64,000 bases of DNA from Vibrio rhizosphaerae (GTDB lineage Bacteria > Pseudomonadota > Gammaproteobacteria > Enterobacterales > Vibrionaceae), in assembly GCF_024347095.1 (NCBI RefSeq), contig NZ_AP024903.1, positions 1,364,001-1,428,000 on the forward strand. The letters are read 5' to 3'. Each line of letters starts with the position of its first letter. Position 1 is the first letter of the stretch. Positions 19,101-29,499 of the stretch are shown here, piece after piece. The notes below the pieces were generated by a model, which did no database searches, was not told the origin of the DNA, and saw only the letters and a program-made list of their open reading frames with translations. Made by a program: the position numbers and the translations under genes.

Positions 19101-19629
19101 TCGGGAAGAGATCAAGAATCGCTCCCCGGCTCGCATATTCACCCGGACCGAACACCTGATCGACATGACGATAGCCAGCATTTTCAAGCTGTTCTCTGAG
19201 TTTGACTAAAGAAAAGCGATCTCTTTGTTTGACGATCAGGGTGTGTTGCAGCAGAAAATCCCGGGGAGATTGTTTTTGCAGTAAGGTCGTCACGGGGATA
19301 ATCGTTATTCCCCCGGTCTGCTTGGGCAAATGATAGAGCCGTGAAATTCGGTCGGAGATAATATCCTGATGCGGAGAAAAACTGTCATAGGGCAGGGTTT
19401 CCCAGTCCGGGAATAACATAATTTCTGCGGAGAAAAACTGCTCGATTTCCTGCTGGAGTTTCAATGCCATCTGTGGGTCAGCAGTGACAAGCAGTGTATG
19501 ACGTTGATGCTGATGGGACAATTCTGCAGCCACCAGCGCAAGGCTGGCACCCGTAAGGTTACCGATCTGTTTTTTATCTCCCGGGCCTTGCGAAGCCGGA
19601 AGCGATAGAATGGGATTCAAGCTGGTCAT
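16165..19629 (-). CDS. mfd: transcription-repair coupling factor Mfd
   Basis: ATP-driven translocase that displaces RNA polymerase stalled at DNA lesions and recruits UvrA. 1154 residues (E. coli 1148). The N-terminal UvrB-homology region includes LFPDWETLPYD; the RNA polymerase interaction domain spans roughly 470-550 (GQPVVHIDHGIGRYIGL). The helicase motor has Walker A GDVGFGKTE near 632-640, DEEHRFG near 733-739, and the RecG-like TRG motif region near HQLRGRVGRS. The C-terminal UvrA-binding-masking domain follows. I prefer ATG at 19629; an in-frame TTG at 19653 would overlap the upstream PilZ gene. Co-oriented with that gene and with csiV. Confidence 0.97.
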   Translation of the reverse strand: MTSLNPILSLPASQGPGDKKQIGNLTGASLALVAAELSHQHQRHTLLVTADPQMALKLQQEIEQFFSAEIMLFPDWETLPYDSFSPHQDIISDRISRLYHLPKQTGGITIIPVTTLLQKQSPRDFLLQHTLIVKQRDRFSLVKLREQLENAGYRHVDQVFGPGEYASRGAILDLFPMGSHLPYRFDFFDDEIDTIRTFDPENQRSIEEIQEVRLLPAHEFPTTATAIEAFRNRWRQRFEASREPESVYMQVSKGIWPAGIEYWQPLFFDHTETLFDYLPEETQLIVVGDIEPSIDRFLNDVGERYEQRRVDPLRPLLEPTELWLQKDELFALLKPFAQFQVRHEPVTEKAGRLNLQVSPLPEIKVQHQHKEPLAALRQFVESHTGQIIFSVESEGRRESLLELLQRIKLRPTTLPSFQDACLSDEKYALIIGAAEHGFILNHPQIALICESDLLGDRVVQRRKKDKRVTNSDAVIRNLAELKPGQPVVHIDHGIGRYIGLQTLEVGGITTEYVTLEYQGEAKLYVPVSALNLISRYSGGADENAPIHKLGGESWTKARRKAAEKARDVAAELLDVYAKRELKPGHVFALDREQYATFKASFPFEETDDQSMAINAVLSDMCQNKAMDRLVCGDVGFGKTEVAMRAAFVCTDNSKQVAVLVPTTLLAQQHFENFRDRFANHPIRVEVLSRFKTAKEQKQILQEVADGKIDILVGTHKLLSSELKFKDLGLLIVDEEHRFGVRQKEKVKAMRADVDILTLTATPIPRTLNMAMSGMRDLSIIATPPARRLAVKTFVRQSDQTIIREAVLREVMRGGQVYYLHNQVETIDKVAADLEKLIPEARITVAHGQMRERELERIMNDFYHQRFNLLVCTTIIETGIDIPTANTIIIHRADTLGLAQLHQLRGRVGRSHHQAYAYLLTPHPKAMTKDAVKRLEALASLEDLGAGFTLATHDLEIRGAGELLGEEQSGQIQSVGFTLYMEMLEQAVDALKSGKEPSLDDLLKTQTEVELRLPALLPDDYIPDINTRLSMYKQIASVAHPDELNELRVELIDRFGKLPDAALNLLEISKLKLEAAALKIKKIEAHSKGGYIEFDLNASINPAYLVQLLQSQPKQYGMDGPTKFKFTLPLEERNQRLGFIRDMLNEFQQNILSAS

Positions 19630-19636
19630 TAGTTTG

Positions 19637-20203
19637 CTATTTATTTCTTTCAAGGGAGCGACGACGGAGTAGTTTCTGCTGTTGATAGAGTGCGGCTTTA
19701 ATCAGTAGATCCTGATCGGATTCTCTCAGGAGGTCGTATTTTACGGTCATGAGATAACGTTCATCTTCAGCCTGACAAGCTGCCACATGTGCGTAGCAGT
19801 ATATTGCAGCCGGCGGATGCTCCAGAAACAATTTGACGCGTAATAACGTACCGATTTCAAGCGGATGCTGACTGATATAAGTAAACTGACTGGCACCAAA
19901 TGATTCCGTCTGGTGGCGTTGCTGAGGATCGTCTTGCTGAGACAGCATAAAGTTCAACAACAGATTTAATTTGGTATTTTGACTGTCCAGTAATTGGATC
20001 AGGTTCTTAAAATCATTATTTTTCAGTTCCTGACGGGCTACATCACCGAGTTGGTCAATATGACTGAATTCACAGGCAACAATAAATGGTACTGGGATTT
20101 CACTTTCAAAAACCTCTTCTGAAGGGAATGATACCTCCGCCTCCAAAGGCTCTATATTGATTGTGAGTGCATGTAGCACTGTAAAAAAATCTTGTTCGAC
20201 CAT
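19637..20203 (-). CDS. PilZ-domain protein, PlzB-like
   Basis: 188 residues. The C-terminal part (about 105-180) follows the PilZ barrel pattern: FTYISQHPLEIGTLLRVKLFLE, AIYCYAHVAACQ, YLMTVKYDLLRESDQDLLI, and a basic tail LLRRRSLERNK. PilZ domains bind cyclic di-GMP through RxxxR and (D/N)xSxxG motifs; neither is clear here, so binding is doubtful. V. cholerae has a PilZ protein (PlzB) encoded next to mfd, from memory, which supports the name. The N-terminal helical half is unassigned. It ends 7 bp before the mfd start and probably shares its transcript. Confidence 0.75.
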   Translation of the reverse strand: MVEQDFFTVLHALTINIEPLEAEVSFPSEEVFESEIPVPFIVACEFSHIDQLGDVARQELKNNDFKNLIQLLDSQNTKLNLLLNFMLSQQDDPQQRHQTESFGASQFTYISQHPLEIGTLLRVKLFLEHPPAAIYCYAHVAACQAEDERYLMTVKYDLLRESDQDLLIKAALYQQQKLLRRRSLERNK

Positions 20204-20367
20204 GGTTCATTCCTCATCTTTGCATCTTGATTATCGCTATACGAATGAACTAATCAAGGTATAGAGCTGTCATTTGTATGAATTAACAATGAATTGGCAA
20301 ATTAATGCTACAACCTGAGTCAGTTTATCGTTAAAGTACCGTGCAATCGTCTTTATTGGTTTATAGT

Positions 20368-21576
20368 ATGTTTCGTCCTGTTTCGGTATTTATAGGGTTC
20401 AGATATTTACGAGGACAGTCAGGTGATCGGTTCAGCCGTTTTGTTTCGCGTATTTCCACCGTCGGTATCACGATTGGGGTTTTAGCGCTGGTTACGGTTT
20501 TATCGGTCATGAATGGCTTTGAGTCTCAACTGAAAAACCGGATTCTCGGGGTTTTACCCCATGCAGTGGTTTATCAGGGACATGAACGAACCCAGTGGCA
20601 AACAACGCCGCCGTCTTTTCTCAAACAGTTTCCCGCCCAGACTACCCCTGAACCGATTGTTCGTAGCGAAGCGGTCGTGCAGAGTGCGAGTGAGTTATCG
20701 GCAGGTATCCTGCTGGGGATTGAGCCACGCGATCATGATCCACTTGCTCAATACCTGATCCTCGGGACCATGCAAGATTTACACGCCGGGGATTATACAC
20801 TGTTTCTTGGTCATCAGTTAGCAAGACAACTCAATGTTTCTCAAGGCGATAAAGTTCGTCTGATGGTGACGCAAGCCAGTCAGTTTACACCGCTAGGCCG
20901 AATTCCCAGTCAACGTAACTTTACTGTCGCCGGTATTTTTAACACCGGTTCCGATATCGACGGCCAACTGATGATTACCCATATCCATGATGCGCAGCGG
21001 TTATTGCACTTAAAAGGGCAAACGATATCGGGCTGGCGATTGTCATTTGCGGATCCTTTTATGGTTTCTGAACTGGCGAAGACACCGTTACCAGAGGGAT
21101 GGCACTGGAGTGACTGGCGGGATCAACGGGGCGAATTGTTTCAGGCCGTACGAATGGAAAAAAATATGATGGGACTCATGTTGGGCCTGATTGTTGCCAT
21201 TGCCGCCTTTAATATTATTTCTGCATTGATCATGGTTGTGATGGAAAAACAGGCAGAAGTGGCGATTTTGAAAACGCAGGGTATGACCAATTTGCAGGTT
21301 TTATTTGTGTTTATTGTACAGGGTGCCAGTAGCGGAATTGCCGGTGCGCTGAGTGGTGGCATTCTCGGCGTCTTGATTGCCAGTCATTTGAATTCGATTT
21401 TACAAATACTCGGGGTTGATTTGATGGCTATGGGGGGATCGTTGCCCGTGATGATTCGACCCGGCCAAATTATTGTGGTGGAGTTACTGACTATTGCCCT
21501 GAGTCTTTTGGCCACCTTATATCCTTCGCTCCGTGCATCGTCCGTTCATCCAGCAGAGGCTTTACGCTATGAATAA
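20368..21576 (+). CDS. lolC: lipoprotein-releasing ABC permease LolC
   Basis: Inner-membrane permease of the LolCDE complex, which extracts outer-membrane lipoproteins and hands them to LolA; LolC is the subunit that docks LolA. 402 residues from [16 protein letters not shown]. One N-terminal membrane segment ([20 protein letters not shown]), a large periplasmic domain, and three C-terminal membrane segments (about 255-390) fit the family. An upstream GTG at 20341 would add nine unrelated residues. It overlaps lolD by 8 bp, so translation is probably coupled. Confidence 0.94.
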   Translation: MFRPVSVFIGFRYLRGQSGDRFSRFVSRISTVGITIGVLALVTVLSVMNGFESQLKNRILGVLPHAVVYQGHERTQWQTTPPSFLKQFPAQTTPEPIVRSEAVVQSASELSAGILLGIEPRDHDPLAQYLILGTMQDLHAGDYTLFLGHQLARQLNVSQGDKVRLMVTQASQFTPLGRIPSQRNFTVAGIFNTGSDIDGQLMITHIHDAQRLLHLKGQTISGWRLSFADPFMVSELAKTPLPEGWHWSDWRDQRGELFQAVRMEKNMMGLMLGLIVAIAAFNIISALIMVVMEKQAEVAILKTQGMTNLQVLFVFIVQGASSGIAGALSGGILGVLIASHLNSILQILGVDLMAMGGSLPVMIRPGQIIVVELLTIALSLLATLYPSLRASSVHPAEALRYE

Positions 21577-22243
21577 TCTCCTTGAATGTCGCCAACTGAC
21601 CAAAACTTATCGGGAAGGTGAGCTTGCGACACATGTCTTACAAGGTGTCAGTTTTTCGATGCAGCCCGGTGAGTTTGCTTCGATTGTCGGTTCATCCGGA
21701 TCGGGAAAAAGTACCCTGCTACATATCTTAGGGGCACTGGACCAACCGACCAGTGGTGATGTGACGTTTTTAGGTCATCATTTGTTGCAGCTTCGCTCCA
21801 CCCAACAGGCTAAAATCCGTAATCAACATATTGGTTTTGTCTATCAGTTTCATCATTTGCTCGCGGATTTTTCGGCATTAGAAAATGTGGCGATGCCCTT
21901 GCTGATCGGTGGAGAGTCTGTTGCGAATGCGACACGCACTGCCAAACAATGGCTCGCTCGCGTTGGGCTTGACCATCGGCTTGCTCATCGTCCGAGTGAG
22001 TTGTCCGGCGGAGAACGGCAACGGGTCGCAATTGCCCGGGCGTTGGTCAACAAACCATCTCTGGTATTAGCCGATGAACCGACCGGTAATCTCGATCATC
22101 AGACAGCATTAGCTGTTTATGAACTCATGAGAGAGCTGAACGAGGATTCCCAAACTGCGTTTCTAGTGGTCACCCATGATCGGGAGCTGGCGGGGAAAAT
22201 GAATCGTATTCTGACGATGCAAGACGGCTTATTCACGTCATAA
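21569..22243 (+). CDS. lolD: lipoprotein-releasing ABC ATPase LolD
   Basis: ATP-hydrolysing subunit of the LolCDE lipoprotein extractor. 224 residues. The Walker [10 protein letters not shown] is near residues 41-49, the Q-loop region is [17 protein letters not shown], the signature [15 protein letters not shown] near 146, and the Walker [13 protein letters not shown] near 167-178. FVYQFHHLL is a LolD hallmark. The ATG lies inside the last codons of lolC (overlap of 8 bp) and is followed after 12 bp by lolE. Confidence 0.96.
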   Translation: MNNLLECRQLTKTYREGELATHVLQGVSFSMQPGEFASIVGSSGSGKSTLLHILGALDQPTSGDVTFLGHHLLQLRSTQQAKIRNQHIGFVYQFHHLLADFSALENVAMPLLIGGESVANATRTAKQWLARVGLDHRLAHRPSELSGGERQRVAIARALVNKPSLVLADEPTGNLDHQTALAVYELMRELNEDSQTAFLVVTHDRELAGKMNRILTMQDGLFTS

Positions 22244-22255
22244 GGAGCGCATAAA

Positions 22256-23503
22256 GTGGTTTCATCATTATCTCTGATGATTGGTCGTCGTTTCAGCCGT
22301 TCCAAAAAAAGAAATAAATTGGTTTCTTTCATTTCAATGTCTTCCACTCTGGGGATTGCTTTTGGTGTCGCTGTGATTGTCATTGGTCTGTCTGCGATGA
22401 ACGGGTTTGAAAGAGAACTCGATAACCGGGTGTTATCCGTGATCCCTCACGGTGAATTTGAAGGCGTTGAAGGACCGATCCAATCATGGCCAGCCATGAT
22501 GAAGAAAATTACGACGTTTCCTCAGATTGTTGCCGCAGCACCTTATGTCCGCTTTACTGCATTAGCGGAACGGGGCCAGCAACTGAAAGCCCTTGAGGTG
22601 CGCGGGATTGATCCGGAGATGGAGCGCCATGTGTCCGAGCTTTCCCGTTATGTCACCGGACAGATGTTTACCAAAGATGCTCCCGGCAAGCACCAGGTGA
22701 TACTCGGTCAGGGGGTTGCACAACGTTTAGGGGTTCATGTCGGTGATGCTTTGACATTGATGGTGCCGAATATGTCAGGAGGGGCTAAATCGCTGAAAGC
22801 ACCTCAGCGGATACGCGTGACTCTGGTTGGCATTCTGGCACTGCATGGGCAGATCGATCACAATCTGGCGTTAATCCCTCTGCAAGATGCTCAACAATAT
22901 ACCGGCATTGGCTCCGCCGTGACCGGGGTTTCAGTCAAAGTGGCAGATGTTTTCCGCGCTGAGCACATTGTTCGTCAGGTTGGCAATCAGCTCAATCAGT
23001 ATGTTTATCTGCGGAGCTGGCAGCGCCAATACGGCTACCTGTACCGGGATATTCAACTGGTTCGGACCATTTTGTATCTGGTGATGGTGCTCGTCATTGG
23101 GGTGGCAAGTTTTAATATTGTTTCAACTTTAATGATGGCGGTGAAAGATCGTGCTGCGGAAATTGCAATTTTGAGAACGATGGGGGCTTCGGATCGCCTA
23201 ATCCGGCAGATCTTCATGTGGCAGGGCATTTTTTCCGGCGTATTGGGGAGTCTGTGTGGTAGCGTTATTGGGGTGTTGATCGCGATGAATCTGACAACAC
23301 TGATCAAACAACTCGAATCGTTAATCGGGCACCACTTTTTATCCGGTGATATTTATTTTGTCGATTTTCTGCCCTCCCAAGTGGAAATTCAGGATGTGGT
23401 GTTGGTGTCCGCGACAGCGATTGTATTGAGTCTGGCTGCGACATTCTATCCTGCGTTGAAAGCGAGCCGCCTCAATCCCGCAAGCGTCCTTTCTTCCCGA
23501 TAA
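22256..23503 (+). CDS. lolE: lipoprotein-releasing ABC permease LolE
   Basis: Second membrane subunit of LolCDE, which takes up the lipoprotein from the inner membrane. 415 residues. The arrangement is the same as in LolC: N-terminal membrane segment (FGVAVIVIGLSAMNGFERELDNR), periplasmic domain, and three C-terminal membrane segments. The presence of separate LolC and LolE, rather than a single LolF, is the usual gammaproteobacterial form. It starts with GTG preceded by AAGGAG at 22243-22248. It ends the lolCDE operon; a repeat-rich spacer and a terminator follow. Confidence 0.94.
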   Translation: MVSSLSLMIGRRFSRSKKRNKLVSFISMSSTLGIAFGVAVIVIGLSAMNGFERELDNRVLSVIPHGEFEGVEGPIQSWPAMMKKITTFPQIVAAAPYVRFTALAERGQQLKALEVRGIDPEMERHVSELSRYVTGQMFTKDAPGKHQVILGQGVAQRLGVHVGDALTLMVPNMSGGAKSLKAPQRIRVTLVGILALHGQIDHNLALIPLQDAQQYTGIGSAVTGVSVKVADVFRAEHIVRQVGNQLNQYVYLRSWQRQYGYLYRDIQLVRTILYLVMVLVIGVASFNIVSTLMMAVKDRAAEIAILRTMGASDRLIRQIFMWQGIFSGVLGSLCGSVIGVLIAMNLTTLIKQLESLIGHHFLSGDIYFVDFLPSQVEIQDVVLVSATAIVLSLAATFYPALKASRLNPASVLSSR

Positions 23504-23575
23504 ATTACTTTTAATCAACAACTTACTTTTAGTTCATTGCTTTTAAGCAAATTATTTTTAGTCAATAACTTCCGA
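23504..23575. repeat. degenerate short tandem repeats
   Basis: Four imperfect copies of about 17-20 bp around a TACTTTTAnTCAA-like core (TTACTTTTAATCAACAA, TTACTTTTAGTTCATTG, CTTTTAAGCAA, TTATTTTTAGTCAATAA) lie between the lolE stop and its terminator. No coding signal. Confidence 0.55.
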
Positions 23576-23578
23576 TAG

Positions 23579-23619
23579 AAAAAGCGACTTCAGCATTGAT
23601 AGCCTGAAGTCGCTTTTTT
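23579..23619. terminator. bidirectional terminator, lolE / DUF2062 gene
   Basis: Stem AAAGCGACTTCAG / CTGAAGTCGCTTT with a 10-nt loop and six T residues on the plus side, A-run on the other side. Confidence 0.85.
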
Positions 23620-23770
23620 CTTCTCTCTGACGCTCTGGCGTTGCGATTCCTGATCTAGAAAAAATGAGCGTTGAGCCGAGGATAACCATGCGCATCTCAA
23701 CGATTTCACATTTTTATCTCGAGTGCCTCGTAATGGCGGACACTTTTCCGGACGCTTGCTTGTGAATCGG

Positions 23771-24280
23771 TTACTTTGATTGTCGTTTTTGCCAACTTCT
23801 GACAACGGAGTAACGCCATAAGCCATGAATCCCAAAGTAACCGAGCAGGGCACAGACGACACCACAGATTAAACACCCGACAACCAGTGAAGGGGCAATG
23901 GTTGACATCTGTTGGGTGATATAGCTCCAGGACAGTTCAAAATGAAAATGTTGTGGCGGTTCATGGAGTACCCAGGCGCCAAGCTTATACGCAAAATAAA
24001 ACAGGACCGGCATCGTAATGGGGTTACTCACCCAAACCAAGGCGACAGAAAGGGGAAGATTGACGCCACAGGCGATAGCCAGCCCGGCGGACATAATCAT
24101 CTGACTGGGAAGCGGAACGAATGCCATAAACAAACCAACGGCAAAAGCACCGGCAGCCGAACGGCGGTTCAGGCACCATAAATTGGGGTTATACAACACG
24201 TTACCGAAAATTTTCAGGGCTTTCTGCCGTTTGATCAATTCTCTGTCCGGTAAGAATCGCTTAATAAATTTTTTAGGCAT
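23771..24280 (-). CDS. DUF2062 membrane protein
   Basis: 169 residues with the DUF2062 pattern: a basic N-terminus (MPKKFIKRFLPDRELIKRQ), then SAAGAFAVGLFMAFVPLPSQM, VALVWVSNPITMPVLFYFAYKLG and a last membrane segment near 130-155. The motif W-[VT]-x-NP-x-T is characteristic. The family is of unknown function and is found next to comEC/rec2 in many gammaproteobacteria. Here it is divergent from comEC, with only 8 bp between the two start codons, so both promoters must lie within or beyond the coding sequences. Confidence 0.88.
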   Translation of the reverse strand: MPKKFIKRFLPDRELIKRQKALKIFGNVLYNPNLWCLNRRSAAGAFAVGLFMAFVPLPSQMIMSAGLAIACGVNLPLSVALVWVSNPITMPVLFYFAYKLGAWVLHEPPQHFHFELSWSYITQQMSTIAPSLVVGCLICGVVCALLGYFGIHGLWRYSVVRSWQKRQSK

Positions 24281-24288
24281 ATAAAACG

Positions 24289-26562
24289 ATGGCTCTTATA
24301 AAAAACAACTGGTTGCTCAGTTCTTATTGTTTAACGTTATTATCATCACCTTACTGGCCGAAGATGCCGGGTATGGTTTATTGCTGGTGGGGTGTTTTAC
24401 TTTTACTGTTGTTTTTCGCTCTCCGGATTCATCAATTATGGTACACAGTTGGTGTATGCATCGCATTGATATTGGTGCTACTTCACGGAAATATATTCAA
24501 ACGACAATCTGACGTTCTGTTTCAGTCTCCGCACGATACTACCATAAACGTCAAAGTTGACAGCTTTTTTACACCAAATAGTTTTGGCTATAGTGCGCGA
24601 GCGCAAGTGTTATCGATAAATAACACACCTATTAAGTGGTGGATACAACCAAAAGTCAAGCTATATACATCTGCTCAATATTATCCCGGAGATATATTGA
24701 AAATGTCAGTAGCTATCAAGCCGATAACAGGTTTACTCAATGAAGCGGGATTTGATAGTGAACGCTATTTTTTCAGTCAGGGGATTGTTGCTAAAGTATT
24801 CGCCCGCTCAGATATCGTCGTCAAAAAGTCGGGAGACTCTTGGCGTTACCGGTTATTTCAGCGAGTGGCTCAGCAGCTCCAAAGTGACTCGTTGAAAGGT
24901 ATTATCCTTGCGCTCTCTTTTGCAAACCGCAATGATTTAACCGAGCAGCAGTGGCGGCTCTTCCAAGAGAGTGGTTTGGCTCATCTCATTGCTATCTCCG
25001 GCTTACATATCGGGATTGCTTATTCATTTGGTTTCTTGCTGGGGCTCCCGCTCTCCCGTTTGGGTCAACGCTGGTTATGGACACCCGTTATCTTGGGGAC
25101 ATGTTCAGCCTGGATTTACGCATGGTTAGCCGGTTTTTCGCTGCCAACCCAACGGGCGATGCTAATGCTACTCATCCATATCGTGTTCAGACTGAGCCAT
25201 ATCCGAATCAGTCTCAGCAGCCGATTCCTAATCACGTTATGCGGTATATTAACTATCCATCCGTTTGCCGGGGTTTCGGCCAGTTTCTGGATGTCGTTTG
25301 CGGCGGTTTCCTTTGTACTTTATCTGGTCAATCAGGAAAGAGATGTTCTGCATCGTGATCGCCTCGGTAAACTGCTACGGCAGATAAAAGGACATGTGGT
25401 CTTAATGGTCTGCATGTTGCCGGTCAGTGCTTATTTTTTCGGTGGCGTGAGTCTGGCTGCGCCATTGTATAACTTGGTATTTATTCCTTGGTTTAGCGTG
25501 TTGGTCGTGCCGTTGCTCTTTATCGGCTTGGTGATAACAGTATGTGGTGGCCCGGCAATGCTGATATGGCAGTCGATTCATGTTTTACTTGAACCGGTTA
25601 TGTGGGCCGCCAGTTTCGCTGAGCCAGCTTGGCTGTTTACGCCCGCTTATTTTATCTATCTTCTGTTCATGGCGACGGCGCTGGTGTTACTTTGGCCCGT
25701 CTTATCTTGCCATAGTCGCAGCTTTTTTCTGATGATGATGTGCGGATTAGCCGTTGGACGTGAGACAACAAAGAACTGGCAGATTGATATTCTGGATGTG
25801 GGGCATGGCCTCTCGATTTTAGTTGAGAGAAATGGACATTATGTTCTTTATGATACGGGGAAAAGCTGGCCGGGAGGGAGTATCGTTCAGTCGGTGGTGA
25901 CGCCGGTTTTGAGGCAGCGAGGTGTCCGGCGTCTGGATGGTTTGATTCTCAGTCATCTGGATAATGACCATGCCGGGGGACGCTTTGACCTTGATAAAAT
26001 CTGGCATCCCCAATGGAAACGGGCCAGTGCATCGTTGCCGGGTTATCAACCTTGTACGCAAGGGCATTCATGGCAGTGGCAAGCGCTGACGTTTGATGTG
26101 TTATGGCCGCCGCAACGTGTTGTCAAAGCCGGTAACGATGATTCATGTACGATTCGGATTTCTGATGATGCCGGACATTCTATATTGCTGACCGGTGATA
26201 TTGAAAAAGACAGTGAAAGGCAGATGTTACAGCAGAACCTGCCGATTGGCAGCGACGTAGTGATTGTGCCTCATCATGGCAGCTATACATCATCGACCCC
26301 TTTATGGGTAAAACGGGTCGGCGCTGAATTCGCCATTGCTTCTCTGGCGGGTATTAATCCCTGGCATTTGCCCAATCATGGTGTCGTTAAACGTTATCAG
26401 CAAAATGGTACACAATGGCTGGATACGGCCACGTCCGGTCAGATACGGATCATCATTTCGAATAAAAAACGCGAGATCAATACGATGCGTAGTCACGCCT
26501 TCTCGCCATGGTATAGGCAGATGCTACGTAAACAGGTAGAATGGCGCGGTTATTCTCGATGA
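24289..26562 (+). CDS. comEC: DNA internalization competence protein ComEC/Rec2
   Basis: Inner-membrane channel that carries one DNA strand into the cytoplasm during natural transformation. 757 residues. Multiple N-terminal membrane segments precede the competence domain ([22 protein letters not shown] and following helices, about 225-480). The C-terminal metallo-beta-lactamase-like domain (about 500-730) has [27 protein letters not shown] and VPHHGS, all metal-site motifs being present, so a nuclease role on the non-transported strand is plausible. The gene is full length, consistent with a transformable Vibrio. It runs into msbA. Confidence 0.94.
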   Translation: MALIKNNWLLSSYCLTLLSSPYWPKMPGMVYCWWGVLLLLLFFALRIHQLWYTVGVCIALILVLLHGNIFKRQSDVLFQSPHDTTINVKVDSFFTPNSFGYSARAQVLSINNTPIKWWIQPKVKLYTSAQYYPGDILKMSVAIKPITGLLNEAGFDSERYFFSQGIVAKVFARSDIVVKKSGDSWRYRLFQRVAQQLQSDSLKGIILALSFANRNDLTEQQWRLFQESGLAHLIAISGLHIGIAYSFGFLLGLPLSRLGQRWLWTPVILGTCSAWIYAWLAGFSLPTQRAMLMLLIHIVFRLSHIRISLSSRFLITLCGILTIHPFAGVSASFWMSFAAVSFVLYLVNQERDVLHRDRLGKLLRQIKGHVVLMVCMLPVSAYFFGGVSLAAPLYNLVFIPWFSVLVVPLLFIGLVITVCGGPAMLIWQSIHVLLEPVMWAASFAEPAWLFTPAYFIYLLFMATALVLLWPVLSCHSRSFFLMMMCGLAVGRETTKNWQIDILDVGHGLSILVERNGHYVLYDTGKSWPGGSIVQSVVTPVLRQRGVRRLDGLILSHLDNDHAGGRFDLDKIWHPQWKRASASLPGYQPCTQGHSWQWQALTFDVLWPPQRVVKAGNDDSCTIRISDDAGHSILLTGDIEKDSERQMLQQNLPIGSDVVIVPHHGSYTSSTPLWVKRVGAEFAIASLAGINPWHLPNHGVVKRYQQNGTQWLDTATSGQIRIIISNKKREINTMRSHAFSPWYRQMLRKQVEWRGYSR

Positions 26563-26579
26563 AAAGTACCATGGTATCT

Positions 26580-28328
26580 ATGTCTAATATAAATGATGAA
26601 ACGACTTGGCAAACGTTTAAGCGTCTTTGGGTCTATATCCGCCTATACAAGTCAGGTCTGTTTGTTGCCGTTATTGCTCTGATTATTAATGCTGCCTCGG
26701 ATACCTACATGGTTTCCTTGCTCAAGCCACTGTTGGATGAAGGTTTCGGTTCTGCGGAATCTAATTTTTTGAAAATACTGCCATTCATTATTTTAGCCAT
26801 GATGCTGGTCCGCGGGCTCAGTGGTTTTGTCTCATCTTATTGTCTGAGTTGGGTCTCCGGAAACGTCGTGATGATGATGCGACGTAAAATATTTAACCAT
26901 TTCATGCATATGCCGGTGAGTTTCTTTGATCAGGAGTCAACCGGCGGATTGTTGTCGCGAATTACCTATGACACGGAACAAGTTGCCGGGGCGACCAGCC
27001 GGGCATTGGTCAGTATTGTCCGTGAAGGTGCCAGTATTGTCGGGCTGTTGGCATTGATGTTTTGGAATAGCTGGGAGTTATCGCTGGTCCTGATCGTTGT
27101 TGCGCCTGTTGTTGCAGTGGCTATTCGAGTGGTGTCAAAACGGTTTCGGAAAATCTCAAGAAATATGCAAGATGCGATGGGGCAGGTCACCTCGTCTGCG
27201 GAGCAGATGCTCAAAGGGCATAAAGTTGTGCTGAGCTATGGGGGGCATGAGGTTGAATGCAAGCGCTTTGATGATGTCAGCAACCGGATGCGCCAACAAA
27301 CCATGAAGCTGGTTGCCGCTCAGGCAATTGCAAACCCTGTGATTCAGATGATTGCCTCTGTGGCATTGGTGACAGTGCTATTTTTAGCCAGCGTCGATTC
27401 GATTCGTTCCGAGTTGACTCCCGGGACATTCACGGTCATTTTTTCTGCCATGTTTGGTTTGATGCGCCCATTAAAAGCGTTAACGAATGTCACGTCCGAT
27501 TTTCAACGTGGGATGGCCGCCAGTCAGACTTTATTTTCACTGATGGATCTGGAGACGGAAAAAGATACCGGCAATTACGAAGCCGATGCCGTGACGGGAT
27601 TGGTGCAAGTCAATGATGTGACGTTTACTTATCAGGGCAAAGAAAAACCGACCCTTGCACATATTTCTTTTGCCATCAAACCAGGCAATACCGTTGCTTT
27701 GGTTGGCCGTTCCGGCTCGGGGAAAAGTACCATTGCCAATTTATTTACCCGTTTTTATGATGTTGACTCGGGTGTCATCCAGTTAGACGGACATGACATC
27801 CGGGATTATAAACTGACTAACCTCAGGAAGCATTTTGCGTTGGTCTCGCAAAATGTGCATCTGTTTAACGACACAATCGCAAATAATATTGCTTATGCTG
27901 CTGAGGGTATGTATACCCGGGAGCAGATTGAACACGCAGCCCGGCAGGCGCACGCGATGGAGTTCATTCAAAATATGCCCGCAGGTCTGGACACTTTGAT
28001 CGGTGAGAATGGCGCCAGTCTGTCTGGTGGACAACGCCAGCGAATTGCCATTGCCCGGGCTCTCCTGAGAGATGCCCCTGTATTGATTCTGGATGAAGCG
28101 ACATCGGCACTGGATACCGAATCAGAACGAGCGATTCAGGAAGCGTTAGCGGAGTTGCAAAAGAATAAGACGGTTCTGGTGATTGCACACCGATTATCCA
28201 CAATTGAAGAAGCCGATGAAATTTTGGTGATCGATGAGGGTGAAATTATTGAACGAGGTCATCATGTGGCGCTGCTGGAGAAACACGGTGCTTATGCACA
28301 ACTTCATCGTACGCAGTTTGGTAGCTAA
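26580..28328 (+). CDS. msbA: lipid A export ABC transporter MsbA
   Basis: Homodimeric flippase moving lipid A-core from the inner to the outer leaflet of the inner membrane. 582 residues, the same length as E. coli MsbA. Six membrane segments occupy about residues 20-310. The nucleotide-binding domain has Walker [10 protein letters not shown] (about 376-384), signature [15 protein letters not shown] (about 481) and [12 protein letters not shown] chose the ATG at 26580 by family length; ATGs at 26559 (overlapping the comEC stop as ATGA) and 26571 are possible and none has a good ribosome binding site. It is followed 3 bp later by lpxK. Confidence 0.95.
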   Translation: MSNINDETTWQTFKRLWVYIRLYKSGLFVAVIALIINAASDTYMVSLLKPLLDEGFGSAESNFLKILPFIILAMMLVRGLSGFVSSYCLSWVSGNVVMMMRRKIFNHFMHMPVSFFDQESTGGLLSRITYDTEQVAGATSRALVSIVREGASIVGLLALMFWNSWELSLVLIVVAPVVAVAIRVVSKRFRKISRNMQDAMGQVTSSAEQMLKGHKVVLSYGGHEVECKRFDDVSNRMRQQTMKLVAAQAIANPVIQMIASVALVTVLFLASVDSIRSELTPGTFTVIFSAMFGLMRPLKALTNVTSDFQRGMAASQTLFSLMDLETEKDTGNYEADAVTGLVQVNDVTFTYQGKEKPTLAHISFAIKPGNTVALVGRSGSGKSTIANLFTRFYDVDSGVIQLDGHDIRDYKLTNLRKHFALVSQNVHLFNDTIANNIAYAAEGMYTREQIEHAARQAHAMEFIQNMPAGLDTLIGENGASLSGGQRQRIAIARALLRDAPVLILDEATSALDTESERAIQEALAELQKNKTVLVIAHRLSTIEEADEILVIDEGEIIERGHHVALLEKHGAYAQLHRTQFGS

Positions 28329-28331
28329 ATC

Positions 28332-29339
28332 GTGATTGAGAACATCTGGTTTAAACATCATTTTCTCGGTTGGTTATTCGCGCCAATCTTATGGCCGCTG
28401 AGTCTGCTGTACCGCCGGATCAGTGAAACGCGCAGAAAATCCTACCAACAAGGGCGAAAGCCCATCTATCGTGCACCGGTGCCGGTAATTGTTGTCGGTA
28501 ATATTACTGCCGGAGGAAATGGTAAAACGCCGGTGGTGATCTGGCTGGTGGAAGCATTACAGCAGATGGGCATGAAACCGGGAGTGATTTCGCGGGGTTA
28601 TGGGGGCAAAGCACCACAATATCCATTACTGTTGACTCAAGATACACCCGTCCACCACTGTGGTGATGAACCTAAACTGATTTATCAACGAACCGGTGCT
28701 CCCGTTGCCGTTGCTCCCCGGCGATCCGATGCGGTACAGGCCCTGTTGACGCAGGGTGTGAATGTGATCGTTGCCGATGATGGCTTACAGCATTATGCAT
28801 TGGCGCGGGATATTGAAATTGTGGTTGTTGATGGTCAACGACGTTTTGGCAACCAACGGTTTATTCCTTTCGGTCCATTGCGAGAGTCGCTGCACCGCCT
28901 GACGTCGGTTGATTTTGTCATTAACAATGGCGGTGTGCCAGAATCGAATGAGATTCCCATGACGCTGACACCTCAGCAAGCGGTGCATCTTTGTTCCCAG
29001 CACCGGCGTGACGTGAAACAATTAGGGAAATTAACGGCTATTGCAGGGATCGGGAATCCGTCCCGTTTTTTCCAGACATTGACGCAGTTAGGTGCGTCTC
29101 TGGTTGCGACTCATGAATTTGCTGATCATTATCAATATAATGTCCGTGATATTGAAGCCGTTGCCGAAGCGGCGGAACATGTCATTATGACGGAAAAAGA
29201 TGCCGTGAAGTGTCTTCCCTTTGCGCAAGATAACTGGTGGTATTTACCAGTATCAGCGACATTCCGACCTGTGGATGCACAAAAAATATTACGATCAATT
29301 GAAGAGGTTATTGAACACTATGGACCATCGTCTGCTTGA
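28332..29339 (+). CDS. lpxK: tetraacyldisaccharide 4'-kinase LpxK
   Basis: Membrane-associated kinase that adds the 4'-phosphate to form lipid IVA in lipid A synthesis. 335 residues. An N-terminal hydrophobic helix ([17 protein letters not shown]) is followed by the P-loop GGNGKTP (61-67), and conserved [19 protein letters not shown] and [10 protein letters not shown] segments. The start is GTG at 28332, 3 bp after msbA, so translation is probably coupled. The end overlaps ycaR by 20 bp. It belongs to the msbA-lpxK-ycaR-kdsB operon found across gammaproteobacteria. Confidence 0.96.
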   Translation: MIENIWFKHHFLGWLFAPILWPLSLLYRRISETRRKSYQQGRKPIYRAPVPVIVVGNITAGGNGKTPVVIWLVEALQQMGMKPGVISRGYGGKAPQYPLLLTQDTPVHHCGDEPKLIYQRTGAPVAVAPRRSDAVQALLTQGVNVIVADDGLQHYALARDIEIVVVDGQRRFGNQRFIPFGPLRESLHRLTSVDFVINNGGVPESNEIPMTLTPQQAVHLCSQHRRDVKQLGKLTAIAGIGNPSRFFQTLTQLGASLVATHEFADHYQYNVRDIEAVAEAAEHVIMTEKDAVKCLPFAQDNWWYLPVSATFRPVDAQKILRSIEEVIEHYGPSSA

Positions 29340-29499
29340 AATTGTTGCCTGTCCGGTATGTAAAGGAAAACTGACCTATGATAAAGAGCAACAAGAGTTG
29401 ATTTGTAAATTTGATCGGCTTGCATATCCTATTCGAGAGGGAATTCCTGTGTTACTGGAGCCAGAAGCACGAACGATGTCAATGGACGAGGGACGCTGA
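29320..29499 (+). CDS. ycaR: YcaR / Trm112-family small protein
   Basis: 59 residues, [20 protein letters not shown] at the start. The family is a small Trm112-like domain with a CPVC motif at residues 11-14; the second pair of cysteines of a zinc site is reduced to one ([12 protein letters not shown]), as in other bacterial members. It starts inside lpxK (20-bp overlap) and its stop overlaps the kdsB start (TGATG), so it is translationally linked to both. Function is not established; partner stabilisation is a family-level guess. Confidence 0.92.
   Translation: MDHRLLEIVACPVCKGKLTYDKEQQELICKFDRLAYPIREGIPVLLEPEARTMSMDEGR

Noticed and set aside
23590..23865. 91-codon minus-strand frame after the DUF2062 gene
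   Set aside because: It overlaps the DUF2062 C-terminus in another frame and passes over the lolE terminator.
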